Assembly (NCBI RefSeq): GCF_964204645.1
Contig: NC_134030.1
Location: forward strand, 17,489,110 to 17,553,109
DNA length: 64,000 nucleotides
Direction: 5' to 3'
From: Tubulanus polymorphus
Lineage: Eukaryota > Nemertea > Palaeonemertea > Tubulaniformes > Tubulanidae
Position 1 is the first letter of the stretch, and the number at the start of each line of letters is the position of its first letter. The notes beneath the pieces are model-generated. The model worked only from the letters and a program-made list of their open reading frames with translations. It was not told the origin of the DNA and made no database searches. The translations under genes were made by a program, and so were the position numbers. This document shows, piece after piece, positions 1-11,152 of this stretch.

Positions 1-186
1 TCCCCTCATCCCCGCACAATCCCGCATTCCAAATTTTTTAGACTATATTTCCCATCACGTATCGTCCTCCACAGTCGTTTTTTTACAGTTTATATTCACT
101 TAAATTAGCCACGTAATGAATTCAAACTGACGGCTTTAAATGGTCAAAGTTTTCTTGGGGAATCCCCACAAAACGCTCCCCTCCTA
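1..186. other. Non-coding, no gene seen
   Basis: AT-rich sequence with no coding signal. Confidence 0.5.
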
Positions 187-468
187 GCTAGACCTATGTA
201 CGGGAGTCTCAAACACCGACGGTGAAACGATCTGTGACGTCACGTATAATACCCCATGTACTAATTCTAATACGGTACTCGCCAACTGCCCACCACAAAG
301 AGAGGCAGCATACGGGCCCGCAGCATCTTGGTAACAAGGCAAACACAAAAATTGATTTACATGACGGACCCTTAGAAAACCCCTATTTGTTGGTATAGCT
401 AGACCTATGTACGGTCGACTCCAACACCGACCGGGAAGCGATCTGTGACGTCAGTGTAATACCTCAGA
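187..468. repeat. Pair of direct ~70-bp repeats
   Basis: Two copies of a segment starting GCTAGACCTATGTACGG lie at about 187-258 and 399-468, 212 bp apart. Each ends with GATCTGTGACGTCA followed by TATAATACC or TGTAATACC. The copies differ by scattered substitutions. The TGACGTCA palindrome matches the CRE/ATF core, but no transcript start is apparent nearby, so a regulatory role is only a possibility. Confidence 0.6.
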
Positions 469-1957
469 TGAATTCTCATCGACAGAAATCTATGAAATCG
501 ACACAACAGAAAAGCTATCATTGGTTCGAGTGATTTACTTGAATTATGCGTCTTTTTTATGCGTCGCTTCGCAGTTTTAATAAAACTATGTAGATTATTA
601 CGAATAAACGTGTGTTCATCATTGTGATACAGAGTACACAGTAAAGGATAATAATCAAGTCCCGCATTGGTGGTCGAGGAAGTAAAAGAGAAGATTTTGA
701 AATTGAAATTTATTTTCATTGCAATATTACATTATTGGACGATATTACAAATATAAGTTAATGAAGAAAAATGTAACAGGATAATGGGGCTATACGGAAA
801 GACTGAAACCCGGCGCACACGAGCGATTTTTACGTGCGATTTCAGTGCGACTGAGAAATCGCAGCAATTCGTCGCTCGTCTGCGGGTCATGCGACTGCGA
901 CTGATTTCAGTTTTTATCGCAAGCGACCGATCGCACAATATCAAACAATTTAGCGTTTTTCAATGATTTGTTTAAGTCCTAATACCAAATCTTGAAAAAC
1001 GGCAATGTTCAATGCTCGCAGAGAAAATATAATCGAACATATATCCGAGAACCTATTGTTTATTGCCACCGGTGAGGGTGCTGATTAATTTCGAAGTTAG
1101 CAAAGGCAAATCTATAGTGACGTCACGAAGTTGGCCTTTCCTTTCGCTTATAGTTCTATGCCAAACAGACGAAAAACAAATTTGCTTATTTTGCAGATAC
1201 CACTACCTAAAAATAGATATTCAAGGCCTTTGGTAAGAATTCAGAAATCCAAATGACCCATTCCGATCAGGGCCAAGTTTTGGCAAGTGACACATCCTAA
1301 CAGTAGTCATTAGTCTATATTGGGCATGGAATGTGTAAATTGAGTAAAAATAACTCATCAAAGATTTAATTCAATTGATATTGAATAAGCCGGTTACTGA
1401 ATCAGGATCAAAATTTAATAGATATTTATTTCTAAAAGCCGCTAACATGTGTTTCCAAAACGACCATAAAAAAGATTACATTTTGTGTAATATCGTGTCA
1501 ACACACGTCAAACGAAGATTGAACTCTGTTCGAGTGTATCCTCACTGGTAACGAGGTAAGTGAAGCTATAGACGACAAGCTCAAATATTTCATCGCATAG
1601 TTACGTGTAGATGTAACTTCGTAGAGAAGCAACTCAGTAAATCTGATTGAATCATCTATTTCAGAATGTTTACTAAAAAGGCCTTCCCAAATAAAAATGG
1701 AATTTCGTTTTAGTTCCCTTTTTAGTCCTAATTCCTGCAATATAAACACAGAATACACTTCTCCATAGCCAAAAACAACTGAATCGCGTCGACTATAGAG
1801 TGAAAATGTCATTTATCAGTTCACATAAAACAGAATCTTACATACAAAATCAAGAGCTTTGAGTCCTGAGACTCAATCAATCGGGTTACATGACTCCAGT
1901 TATTTGTATCGGGTCTTAAAACATGCATTTTAGGAATATTGCTATGATAAGAAATTA
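469..1957. other. Non-coding, no gene seen
   Basis: About 1.5 kb without a convincing reading frame. A CGAC/GCGA-rich stretch at about 805-935 has loosely palindromic words (for example GCGATTTTTACGTGCGATTT) and is open on both strands only because of that structure. Another TGACGTCA lies near 1119. Confidence 0.5.
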
Positions 1958-2226
1958 GAATCGAGTCTTGAGACTGATTTTTGTATCTACTTTTCTAAAT
2001 TGCGTCCTAGGACTCATTCATCGTTAGATTCGAGTCTTGAGACTCATTTTAGTATCTGATTTACTAAATTGCGTCCTAGGACTCATTCATCGTTAGATTC
2101 GAGTCTTGAGACTGATTTTTGTATCTACTTTTCTAAATTGCGTCTTAGGACTCATTCATCGTTAGATTCGAGTCTTGAGACTCATTTTAGTATCTGATTT
2201 ACTAAATTGCGTCCTAGGACTCTAAC
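1958..2226. repeat. 69-bp minisatellite with alternating unit types
   Basis: GCGTCCTAGG (once GCGTCTTAGG) recurs at 2002, 2071, 2140 and 2209, exactly 69 bp apart. Units alternate between a form with GACTGATTTTTGTATCTACTTTTCT and one with GACTCATTTTAGTATCTGATTTACT, so the higher-order period is 138 bp. The words GAGTCTTGAGACTC and GTCCTAGGAC are near-palindromes. Degenerate relatives continue to about 2360. Confidence 0.85.
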
Positions 2227-2810
2227 GTTCTAAATCGTTCACTCAATGTATCATTCGATTCCAGTATTGAAACTCATTTTAGTATTTGCTGCACCAGATT
2301 TCAGGACGCATTTTAAAACGTTCATTCAACATTAGTAATCTGTAGATTTGAGTCCTCAGCTAATTTGAGCCGCGGATGAAAAACCAGTTGAAAAAAGCCA
2401 CCATGGTTTATGGAATACATGTATGATAGATAATCAGGCTTAATAGATACTTTTAAAACTAAGAATTGGATATCCAAAAACAGCAGATCTTCTGGTGAAA
2501 GTACTTTACAAACGTTCTATACGACAATAATGCTAAACGTGGGCTAAGTCTATCATAAGCTACGCCTCAAACGAAACCATCACGCATCGTTATCGGAAAA
2601 AGACAATAAACACACACACAAAATTGCAATCTACAATCAAAAATCCATAGGGGATTAAAATTAAAGAAAAGCATTACGGACAAGCCCATTGTAAGTAAAC
2701 TACCACAAATCCAGATATAGAAACAATTCAATCAGGCGCACATAATCAAACAAAATGAATGAGACATCGATGTGCTCCTTATACAGTTTACCTTGTGTAT
2801 TACGATTCCA
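2227..2810. other. Non-coding, no gene seen
   Basis: No gene recognised. The first 130 bases hold decayed relatives of the minisatellite; the rest is AT-rich single-copy-looking sequence. Confidence 0.4.
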
Positions 2811-2815
2811 GAAAA

Positions 2816-2894
<79 letters not shown>
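2811..2894. repeat. Poly(A) then (AT)n microsatellite
   Basis: A run of A followed by about 70 bases of perfect alternating AT. The apparent reading frame across it is a poly(Tyr-Ile) artefact. Confidence 0.95.
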
Positions 2895-2895
<1 letters not shown>

Positions 2896-3026
2896 CATAG
2901 GGTCAATAAGTTGACACAATGGGATCGTATTAAATGTTGCATTTCAATTAATTTTCGTGAATGCAAATGAGAAAATTGATACACTTAATGTTAACCATTC
3001 TCATAACTTGCTAGATTCGAAGCAAA

Positions 3027-3302
3027 ATGAATTCTACCCAGACGCAGATCGGTCGATCGTACAGCAGTTACATCATTCTCATGTCTCTGTTGAACAAGTC
3101 TGGTGTGCACCGTACCGCGTCACTGGTCATTCTGCTTATTCTGTTCCTATTAGGAGCTTTCGGAAATTCAGCTACTATCCTGATAATGATAAGTCGCAGA
3201 TTCCGCGGTTTATCTTACGCTAACTATATCATCGAAATCCGATTTCAAAACCAAACCCCGAATTAATAACGGGGACAATTCCTATTTTAAGATCCAAAAA
3301 AA

Positions 3303-3401
<99 letters not shown>

Positions 3402-3556
3402 GTTTTGTTTGCTAGTGATTATATTTACTGTACCAATTTAACGCTGATGCCCGTGTTACAGTTTGTTCTCATGAGTGAAAACATCGGTCAAATATTCCTA
3501 GTGAATTCACTGATCGGTTGTCTTATCTATGAATTTGTAATGGCACTTGCACCATC
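3027..3556 (+). pseudogene. Truncated rhodopsin-type GPCR fragment
   Basis: The frame from 3027 opens with MNSTQTQIGR and has one clear hydrophobic helix (LVILLILFLLGAFGN, about residues 33-47) with the TM1-type G-N pair, followed by SRRFRGLSYANY as a first cytoplasmic loop. A related stretch (NLTLMPVLQFVLMSENIGQ) resumes at about 3435 after a (CAT)n tract. The frame is then cut at 3557 by a foldback shared with the large element at 44-56 kb. A minus-strand relative at 13.3-13.7 kb carries the same MNSTQ start and LTLMPV, so the two halves belong together. Helices 3-7 are absent, so this is a decayed family member. Confidence 0.65.
3302..3403. repeat. (CAT)n microsatellite inside GPCR fragment
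   Basis: About 100 bases of uninterrupted CAT triplets. They replace part of the GPCR fragment: recognisable GPCR coding sequence lies on both sides. Confidence 0.95.
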
Positions 3557-3894
3557 AGTAATTGGGGTAATGGGCTTTCAAATCAAAGGTCGAACGGTCG
3601 AGCTCATAAAAAATGAAAACTATGAAAATAATAACAATTTCTACTTGAATTAGTCGCGAAACTCATAAAAAATGAAAAATAATTCTCACACACTCGAATT
3701 TATTTTTCATTTTTACTCGCTAGAAAAAAGTGTGAGTAAAGTGTGAGTGAAAAAAATTCGAGCGTGTGAGAATTATTTTTCATTTTTTATGAGTTTCACT
3801 CCTAATTCAAGTAGAAATTGTTATTATTTTCATATTTTTCATTTTTTAATGAACTCGACCATTCAACCTTTAACCTGAAAGCCCATTACCCCTA
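3557..3894. mobile_element. Foldback terminus of Polinton-like element family
   Basis: Begins AGTAATTGGGGTAATGGGCT and ends with the inverse AGCCCATTACCCCT. The arms extend through TTCAAATCAAAGGTCGAACG and the opposite CATTCAACCTTTAACCTGAA. A second nested inversion sits in the middle (AATAATTCTCACACACTCGA against CGTGTGAGAATTATTTTTCA). The outer words match both termini of the 12-kb element at 43987-44424 and 56001-56169, so this is the end of a related copy. Confidence 0.85.
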
Positions 3895-3910
3895 AAATTT
3901 TGTTATAAAA

Positions 3911-4525
3911 ATGAAGAAAGAAGAAGAAAAACCCAACTTTAAAATCGAAATCAATGAAACCAATAAATCATTTTCACAGTTTTACATTAAAAATTATATT
4001 TCAGCAACAAATGTAGTGTCCGCAAGGTATTATAAAATTGAATATATTACTGAATCAAATATTATCAAATGAAACATATTTAATTACTGAACTAGTAGAT
4101 ACTTTTGATAATGGTGTTAAAAATCCTAAATTGTTCAATACAGTTTTAAATTTTAAAGGAACTTTAGATGAAAACATAATTAATATTCTTAAAACTCCTT
4201 TCAATGAAAGAAATGATGATATAATACTTTCAAAAGATTACAATGATTTGATTAACTTAAGAATTGAAAAAAGACAATTATATTATTTCAATTTTGATAA
4301 AAACAAGTTATCTATAATGAAAATTCATCAAATATTGGAATTCAATGTGAATTAGATAATGAAAAATCATTTAAAGATATTGCAGTTCAATGTAATTTAG
4401 ATGATGAATTTAGAAAATTCAATCCTAATGAAAAAGTGCATTGTTATTGCGGAGGTAAATACTTAAAATCACATAGATCAAAGCATTATGAAACAATTAA
4501 ACATAAAAACTGGCGTAAAGAGTAA
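3911..4525 (+). pseudogene. Relic of Polinton-like zinc-finger gene
   Basis: Frames at 3911-4072 and 4038-4355, plus a following open stretch to 4525, together resemble the C-terminal two thirds of the zinc-finger protein encoded at 51710 in the large element. Shared words include KNYISATN, NQILSNE and TPFNERNDD. The last part encodes a CxC...H...H-like finger (HCYCGGKYLKSHRSKH). At least one frameshift near 4040-4070 and a stop near 4355 break the gene. The N-terminal fingers are missing because the foldback abuts it. Rest of the element is not present here. Confidence 0.75.
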
Positions 4526-4572
4526 CATTCTACATTATAATTATTGAATTGAGTTAAATGATTTAAATATCT

Positions 4573-5147
4573 AATAGACTGTTAAAATGATAAATTGTTT
4601 GACAGTTAAAATGATAAATTGTTTGACAGTTAAAATGATAAATTGTTTGACAGTTGAAATGATAAATTGTTTGACAGTTGAAATGATAAATTGTTTGACA
4701 GTTGAAATGATAAATTGTTTGGCGGTTGAAATGATAAGACAGCTGAAATGATAAATTGTTTGACAGTTGAAATGATAAATTGTTTAACAGTTGAAATGAT
4801 AAATTGTTTGACAGTTGAAATGATAAATTGTTTGACAGTTGAAATAATAAATTGTTTGGCAGTTGAAATGATAAATTGTTTGACAGTTGAAATGATAAAT
4901 TGTTCGACTGTTGAAATGATAAATTGTTCGACAGTTGAAATGATAAATTGTTTGACAGTTGAAAGGATAAATTGTTTGACAGTTGAAATGATAAATTGTT
5001 TGACAGTTGAAATGATAAATTGTTTGACAGTTGAAATGATAAATTGTCAAACAATTTATCATTTCAACTGTCAAACAATTTATCATTTCAACTGTCAAAC
5101 AATTTATCCTTTCAACTGTCAAACAATTTATCATTTATCATTTATCA
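4573..5147. repeat. 24-bp minisatellite with orientation switch
   Basis: More than 20 copies of ATGATAAATTGTTTGACAGTTGAA (split here: ATGATAAATTGT + TTGACAGTTGAA) run in one orientation to about 5046, then at least three copies run in the opposite orientation to about 5140, giving a head-to-head junction and a large potential hairpin. The array follows directly after the element relic. Long frames on both strands are repeat translation, not genes. Confidence 0.95.
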
Positions 5148-6540
5148 TTTACCACAACACTTGTTTAAATCACATATATAATGAGGATATCTGTCCGTGT
5201 ATGTGTTTGTGCGTGCGCGTGTGACACAGGGATTGTTCATTTTGACATATATCAAACAACACCTCGTACGGTAAGAGATAAGGTTATGAATCATAGAAAA
5301 CTATTCCTAAGTGGTCTATTTTGTGGTGTCCCATATATCCCTATTGATGAAACATATGCTTACTTGGCTAGAACTCAAAGCAAACTGATATGTCGCATTG
5401 ATAAGTTGTATGATAAATTCAGGGCGACCCATAAGTCACTCAACTTTTTTTCAATCAATTTCTCCAAGCATCATAGGGACAGATGCGTCGTATTCGCGTC
5501 GAATTTTGAACAAAACACGACAATGCATCATCATAATTATCTGATAAATATGAAAGTTCTAAAGTATTATCTTCAATATCATCGCCTAAGTTAGTCTCTG
5601 TAAAATTCGAATACATTTATCTTGAAATCATTAACTCTTTCTATTTTAGGGATCATTTCTATACTGGATATTGGTCAATTTTATACAATGATTCATATTT
5701 CTAATAATTCCTTACTCTATAAACATGTTCCTTCCTATGTAAATGTTGATCATCTTTCAAGTGAATGATAATTCAGAACCCCGGAAATATCTCTCTTCAA
5801 TATGCCGTATAAGTTCATTTAATACTTGATCTAATTTCTCTTTACTTTTTGTTTTCGATATAATCTCAAATAATAGCAGAATGCGTTTGATTATTACGTT
5901 TATACTTTTTCTTCAGGTTTAAAAAAAAGCTCACTTTCGCAGATATACTAATTTATGGAACATTATTAACGCTATTATGTTTTCCATTTTTCTAATATAT
6001 TAACTATAATCTTCTGACAGTTGTTATTCCTTTATAGAATCTAAGTATAATAGCCACAGTACCAGTTTTACTACGTAATGCTTTCAGTATATCAATTATA
6101 CCTTTAATTTTTAATGAATTTATATAATATCCAATATTTCCTTAAACGGCTTATTTAAATGAGATTTAGTTTTAGAATCTGATCTTTAATAGATCTTTTT
6201 ACAGGTTCATCATCAAAATATGCTTATCCGAAAATGTTTTGGCTAAAATTTTGTTTGTGTTTTAATGTTTCAAGATGTCTATTATATCTGCATTTAGTTA
6301 TAAATTTATCAGAAACTTCACATTAATTTCATCAGTTTACGTATTGTCCAATCGTTCTGCTATTTCATTAGATTTGTTTGGCGTTTCAGAAATGAAAGCA
6401 TTCTTATCATGTTTTCCAGATTTTTATGGTTAGATTTATCTGATTTAGCAACGTTTCTTTACAAGTTCTTATTCAAGTTCTCCTGCGAATAAATGTATCA
6501 AATTCGTTCGATGCTTTTGATTGTGACCACGATTATTTTT
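5148..6540. other. Non-coding, AT-rich; short GT/GC repeat at start
   Basis: A degenerate TGTGTTTGTGCGTGCGCGTGTG tract lies at 5194-5223. No convincing gene follows. The frame at 5181-5594 has no recognisable domain and starts inside the GT tract, so I do not call it. The rest is AT-rich. Confidence 0.5.
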
Positions 6541-6562
6541 ATCTTACAGAGGAACAAAAATA

Positions 6563-7532
6563 ATGGCCGGTTGTGTGTGGTCTCCGCTGAAAATCTGCAC
6601 CGTCGTTGTCAGTATTTTTGCAGTAGGTTGTCTGCTGTTTTCTTTTATGCGATTTAATTTTACCGAGCATAAATCGTTGGCTATAGTAGGTTATAAAAAC
6701 GTCATTGCAGAACCAAATACGCAAATGATGTTGTATCTACTGGGCGTCAAAGATCCAGACTCACCGGAAATGCCGTGTACAACGCGTAAAACTAAATACT
6801 CCGGGGTGACTCCTATCTGTGTTTACCAAGCGTCAGTTGACACGGTCGTGTCCAAGGCTATATTGACAATCGGGGCTTGGGAACCTCACCTAACCGAACT
6901 GATGGAAGAACTTTTTCGACGCGACCCGAATTTGAACTTATTCGATTTCGGGTCGAATGTCGGCGCGTTCACGATAACGGCGCTAAAAAGCGGTCGTAAA
7001 GTCGTCGCGGTCGATCCTAAAGCGGGGAACCTGCGCCGAATCAGAATGTCGATTCATAAAGGTAATCTTACCGGCGCGGTTTTAGTACAAAACGGTTTAT
7101 CGGACTTTCGAACGACGGCGACTTTTCACCAAGACCCCGGAAACAACGGTTAAAGTTAAAACAATTCTAGTCACCGATTTGATTCCGGTGATTAGATTTA
7201 AACGCGCTATGATTAAGATAGATATTCAGGGTTTCGAACTGAAGGCGTTTCAACATCTCGAGTCGTTTTTAAAAACGGTAGATATACCGTTTATACTGAT
7301 GGAATGGATCTGGGTGAAGGTCGGGGAAACTGGTAAACGTATGGTAGCGCTTATGCATAAACTGGGCTATCAATGTTTTCAGAGCGTACTTAACGGCTCT
7401 CAATGTCCAGGTAATGACCACACTAAATGGCCGTATGACGTGGTTTGGGTTAGAACCGATGCGACTGTTTACCCAGGGGCATACGAAGCTATCCGTATAT
7501 GGACCGGGAAACCGAGGAATCCGTCGAGATAA
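6563..7532 (+). CDS. FkbM-family methyltransferase, membrane-anchored, one frameshift
   Basis: FkbM-type proteins are SAM-dependent methyltransferases, usually acting on O-linked groups of small molecules or glycans. The first frame (196 codons) starts at 6563 with a short cytosolic head and one hydrophobic helix at residues 11-29 (ICTVVVSIFAVGCLLFSFM), suggesting a type II Golgi/ER membrane protein. Motif I is NLFDFGSNVGAF (residues 125-136), followed by an acidic VAVDP. The second part (to 7532) carries the family's KIDIQGFEL motif and a C-terminal EWIWV...WPYDVVWVRTD block. Between 7140 and 7155 the frame changes by one base, so the gene is either a recent pseudogene or carries an assembly indel. 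A splice acceptor-like TTATCTTACAG lies just upstream at 6540-6550. Substrate unknown. Confidence 0.85.
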
Positions 7533-8029
7533 AAGCCGGTCTTTAAAATATAGATAGCTGTGAAATCCACAATGAGCTGATGTAAATATTGTAGTGTATA
7601 GTATCCATTCAATATACTTTTTCTTTAAAGATATAGCTGAATATTATATTATCATGATATCATGGAATTTATCACTCAGATAGAAATGAATCACGCGCTC
7701 CCTGGTGGGTCAATATTGAATTTTAATAATTTCTAACACTGTTTTCTTTTAAAAATCGGCTGGGTTGATGATTTTGGACTGATGGGGCCCAATCATGCCC
7801 CCCCCCCCCCAAAAAAAAATGAAGGTCGGCGAAATGTCAAAATCACGAAAACGGAATGACTTTTTTCATTAATGAATTAAGAAATCATTAGTCAAAATAG
7901 ATTAAGATACTCTGCTGTTAGCTAGCACTTAGCAACGACCTCTAGACAATCTATACAATGTTGCTAACCGAACCAAGCGAGCGGCCATAGATAGCGTTGG
8001 ATATTTTGAGAACAAGTATCTATTTATTT
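7533..8029. other. Non-coding; C10A9 homopolymer
   Basis: Downstream of the methyltransferase; no gene seen. A run of C followed by a run of A lies at about 7798-7819. TTTATTTATCTATTTATTTATT-type repeats begin near 8017. Confidence 0.5.
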
Positions 8030-8480
8030 ATCTATTTATTTATTCTATTTACGCTCAAACCCATTACAGGTATTAGAGGGACAACACAAGATTTACAGAT
8101 GTATAACAGACAGAAAATAACTAGTAACTAATTAGAACTATCCATGCATAGAGATATACATTCAAATATAACACTTTAGAAAAATAAAAATGAGAGCAGT
8201 CATTCAGTAGACGAATTCAATTTTTTAATAAGTTTCTTGCAAAAAAACTGTAAGGTCTTTAGGTGGTTGAGCAAAAAGATCAATCAGGATATTTTGAAAA
8301 TTACAATCATTCGGGACTTCGGCAAAAAAATTATCTTTCAAATACAAGGGACGGACAATGAATGATATAGTGTGACTCATTACAAAATGACCCTTCCTTT
8401 ACACGGAGGGCACTTGTCATCACCGATGTTCACAGGAAGGTTAGATAACATAGTACCTATGCGCCATCTATATCTGAATA
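8017..8480 (-). mobile_element. Possible retroelement 3' tail fragment
   Basis: Read on the minus strand, a short frame at about 8390-8470 ends in DDKCPPCKGRVIL followed by a stop, then a long AT-rich stretch ends in an AATAAATAAATAG-type repeat. A coding end with a CxxC pair followed by a simple-repeat tail fits the 3' end of a non-LTR retroelement, but no reverse transcriptase is visible and the assignment is weak. Confidence 0.3.
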
Positions 8481-8636
8481 AATAAACGGTTGACCTGCCA
8501 GTATATGTCCTTGCAAAACAGTCAATCTATCAGTCATCACGCCGATAGAGATGATTCTGAAGGATGGTACTTGATCGGTCAATGAAGTTCGAACTTTCGC
8601 TACTATATTCTATGTATAGTCTGCAGATGTCGACAT

Positions 8637-8698
8637 CGGACATATCGATTATAGTCTGTTCGAAAAGCCGACTTCAGGAATATTGAGAGCGTACTCGT
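8637..8698. repeat. Dispersed ~60-bp repeat, copy 1
   Basis: GGACATATCGATTATAGTCT and the following 45 bases to GAGAGCGTACTCG recur at 10546-10606 with about eight changes. Both copies sit beside B-box-like or palindromic repeats, so a SINE or MITE fragment is likely. Confidence 0.6.
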
Positions 8699-9042
8699 CG
8701 CGTATAACTGGTTCGAGTCACGGCCATCCGAATCGGGCCGCAACATTACACAGACACAGCCCGCAGTCTTACAGCCGTTTCATCGACCAGTTCTAGAAAC
8801 CATCTGTCTTTCAATTTGAATTGGTCTTCGTGAAATTATTCTTTTTCGTGGACCGATATTCGTTGGTGTATCTAATTTGAGTCATTGAATCTTAAGTCAC
8901 GAGCTACACATTATTTCACACGTCATTGACTCAGGAATCACAAGCTACTTCAGCATTCCCAACGTCAATTGAGTTTTGGAGTCACTGAGTGTGGGAGTCA
9001 CAGCTGTATAATTTCTATTGTCGCGTGGATTCAACTGATTTT

Positions 9043-9428
9043 TACGGAAGCGATAAAGGGCCTCGAGTTGTCGCGTTCCAACTCGACAAGTCGTCATATC
9101 TATGTCGACATACCGCGATATATCGCGTCAAGTCGACATGAATATGTCGACATATCGTGACGTTTTCACGACAAATTTCGCTTTATTGCCCATTTTCCAC
9201 GGGACAAGCCGTCATTTGAAGACATGTCTAAATATAAGATGAGGACACCAGTGATATGACGACTGAGTTTCAAGTCGTCATGAATATGTCGACTTGTCGC
9301 GAGGAAAGTGGTCGAGAGAACGAAATGTGTCGTCAAAACGTCACGATATATCGCGGTAAGTCGACATAAATATAACGACTTGTCGAGTTGGAACGCGACA
9401 TCTCGAGGCCCCTTATCGCTTCCGTAGA
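9043..9428. mobile_element. Foldback (MITE-like) element rich in GTCGAC
   Basis: The ends ACGGAAGCGATAAAGGGCCT and AGGCCCCTTATCGCTTCCGT are inverse copies. The arms continue through TCGAGTTGTCGCGTTCCAACTCGACAAGTCG-type sequence, broken here, and both contain repeated GTCGACAT words. Flanks read GATTTTT on the left and GATTTTA on the right, a possible target-site duplication. No transposase frame. Confidence 0.8.
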
Positions 9429-9940
9429 TTTTAGATAAATGAAATAACATTTTTCTGAATTTTTTGTTTACAATTGAATACAGTAAGTGATGTAACCCCG
9501 TAAATTTGATTTAACAGATCCTTGTAATCTGCGTGGCCTTCAAACTTACCGACAAAACCTGGAAGTTCTAGAACAGTATATACACTACTCATTGTAAGCA
9601 CCATTTTATAAACTTTAGTTTGATTTTGAGATAATGAGATTTTGGACGCTGAGAGAGTTTCACGTTGCTTACTTTTGACGTATAAGACAATAATAAGAGC
9701 AATGTTTGCTAGGAAAACGAGAATTTGAAATAATTACGCGGATGATCTAGGTCTGAGGATCTGAGGTCTATGTATCTGTTCATAACTTAGTAAATTCGTT
9801 TATCAACAGTTTTAGACATGTAGTGACGGAAGCGGAATCTATTATAACTTCTTGACGGTTCTACGATCTGTGTTATAGGGAAGATAGTACATATTAGATA
9901 CAATGACCCTTAGTACTCCTCGGTATTTATGAGAAGTTTG
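9429..9940. other. Non-coding, no gene seen
   Basis: AT-rich, no coding signal or recognisable repeat. Confidence 0.4.
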
Positions 9941-10195
9941 CTCGTAACGGTTCGAATACTAGGTTGTCTTTTGCGTCCAAGAGAAGTTGAATCGCAAGGG
10001 TTGGAATCCTAAGTTATCCTCTCAGAGTTCAGGAGAAGGGGACTTGTCTGGGTTTGAATCCTACGTTTTCTTTGGGGTCAATGAGGAATGGGCTCGCAAG
10101 GGTTCGAATCCTACGTTGTCCTCAGTGTTCAGGAAAAGCGGGCTTGCATGGGTTCGAATCCTAAGTTATCCGCGAGTGTTCAGGAGAAGCTGTGC
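9941..10195. repeat. Tandem ~50-bp repeat containing tRNA B-box words
   Basis: Five imperfect units each carry GGGTTCGAATCCTA or a close variant (near 9950, 9997, 10048, 10105, 10150), followed by GTTATCC/GTTGTCC and a GTGTTCAGGA(A/G)AAG word. GGTTCGAATCC fits the RNA polymerase III B box. No A box or tRNA fold is seen, so this is an amplified tRNA-like or SINE fragment. Confidence 0.65.
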
Positions 10196-10462
10196 AACAA
10201 GATTCAGAGACAAATCAAACCTACAAAACAATGAGAAACATCAAAATGAGACAAACTTTACTCTGACCGTTGAAGCTGATCCCGCCCTTGAAACCCATCC
10301 CGTATGGCGGTTCCAAGAGCCAATGTTGACCGCCTTCTATTCTCCGACCCACCCACCGGCGCAGGTATGCTGCCGATATCGAGACCTTCCTGTGAATAGC
10401 GATACCCAGGGTAACGACAACGACCAGTCCGAGGGCGTCGCGAAACGGAATCGAGACACTCC

Positions 10463-10520
10463 ATCACGTGACCCGAAAGCGGACGACATTCCAACACGTG
10501 ACCGAATGTAACACGTGACA
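10463..10520. promoter_or_regulatory. Three CACGTGAC E-boxes in a GC-rich segment
   Basis: CACGTGAC occurs three times within about 60 bases (TCACGTGACCC, ACACGTGACCG, ACACGTGACAC), at the end of a GC-richer block (10260-10520). CACGTG is the bHLH-zip core and TCACGTGAC the CLEAR/USF form. No adjacent gene start can be assigned, so function is inferred only. Confidence 0.35.
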
Positions 10521-10545
10521 CACCGACGACGATGTTTGCAGAGCT

Positions 10546-10606
10546 CGGACATATCGATAATAGTCTGTTCGTAAAGCTGACTTCAGAAATATCGAGAGCG
10601 TACTCG
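10546..10606. repeat. Dispersed ~60-bp repeat, copy 2
   Basis: Second copy of the segment at 8637-8698. Confidence 0.6.
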
Positions 10607-11152
10607 GGGTAGGAAGATTTGCAACTGGTTCCTTTAGATTTAGAGGACTAATATTGACGTAATTATGACATGTACAGCAGCTGTGGCTTTTTGAAAATCC
10701 ACCAGCAAAAACTCAATCACAAAAACAATAAGCTTTTAAACGTATAGAATTGTATTCAATAACATTTCATTTGACAAAACTATTCGCATATAGACCTACA
10801 CGTTTAAAAGCAGAACGAAATTTCTGTATCCGCGATCGGAATCAAGAAAATACTATATACCCAACACCTGACGATGGTCCCTAAACAAAGAGAGGCTGAA
10901 GCATCGTTCCTGTTTTTGATTATATAGATAAGTAAATAAGTATCCATTTTAATTTCTACATATTCATGGATTATTATTTCAAACGATAAAAAAACAGGGA
11001 ATCTATTTCCAAATCTCGAAAAAATCTTGAACCGAATTTTCTGATCCTGGCTTTTAATAGAAAGGTACTTTGAAAATTTAAGGGTTCGCTCGGTACGGGC
11101 CCGGTCAGGTCAGGTATATTCGATGGATCAACATTTATTTGAGAGTCAAAGC
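10607..11152. other. Non-coding, no gene seen
   Basis: AT-rich sequence; it is the 3' flank of the minus-strand methyltransferase and must hold its 3' UTR if transcribed. AATAAA-type signals on the minus strand are not clear. Confidence 0.4.

Noticed and set aside
2755-2970. Frame with poly(Ile-Tyr)
   Set aside because: Reads through an (AT)n microsatellite.
4563-5134. Long open frames on both strands (poly NNLSFQLS / MINCLTVE)
   Set aside because: Pure translation of the 24-bp minisatellite; no start context, no non-repeat domain.
4573-5147. CRISPR-like regular repeats
   Set aside because: Contiguous tandem units without unique spacers, in a eukaryotic setting.
5181-5594. 137-codon frame
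   Set aside because: Starts in a GT/GC simple repeat, no domain, composition like the surrounding AT-rich DNA.
10258-10552. Overlapping frames on both strands in the GC-rich block
   Set aside because: Open on several frames because of GC content; no domain, and the ends run into E-box repeats.
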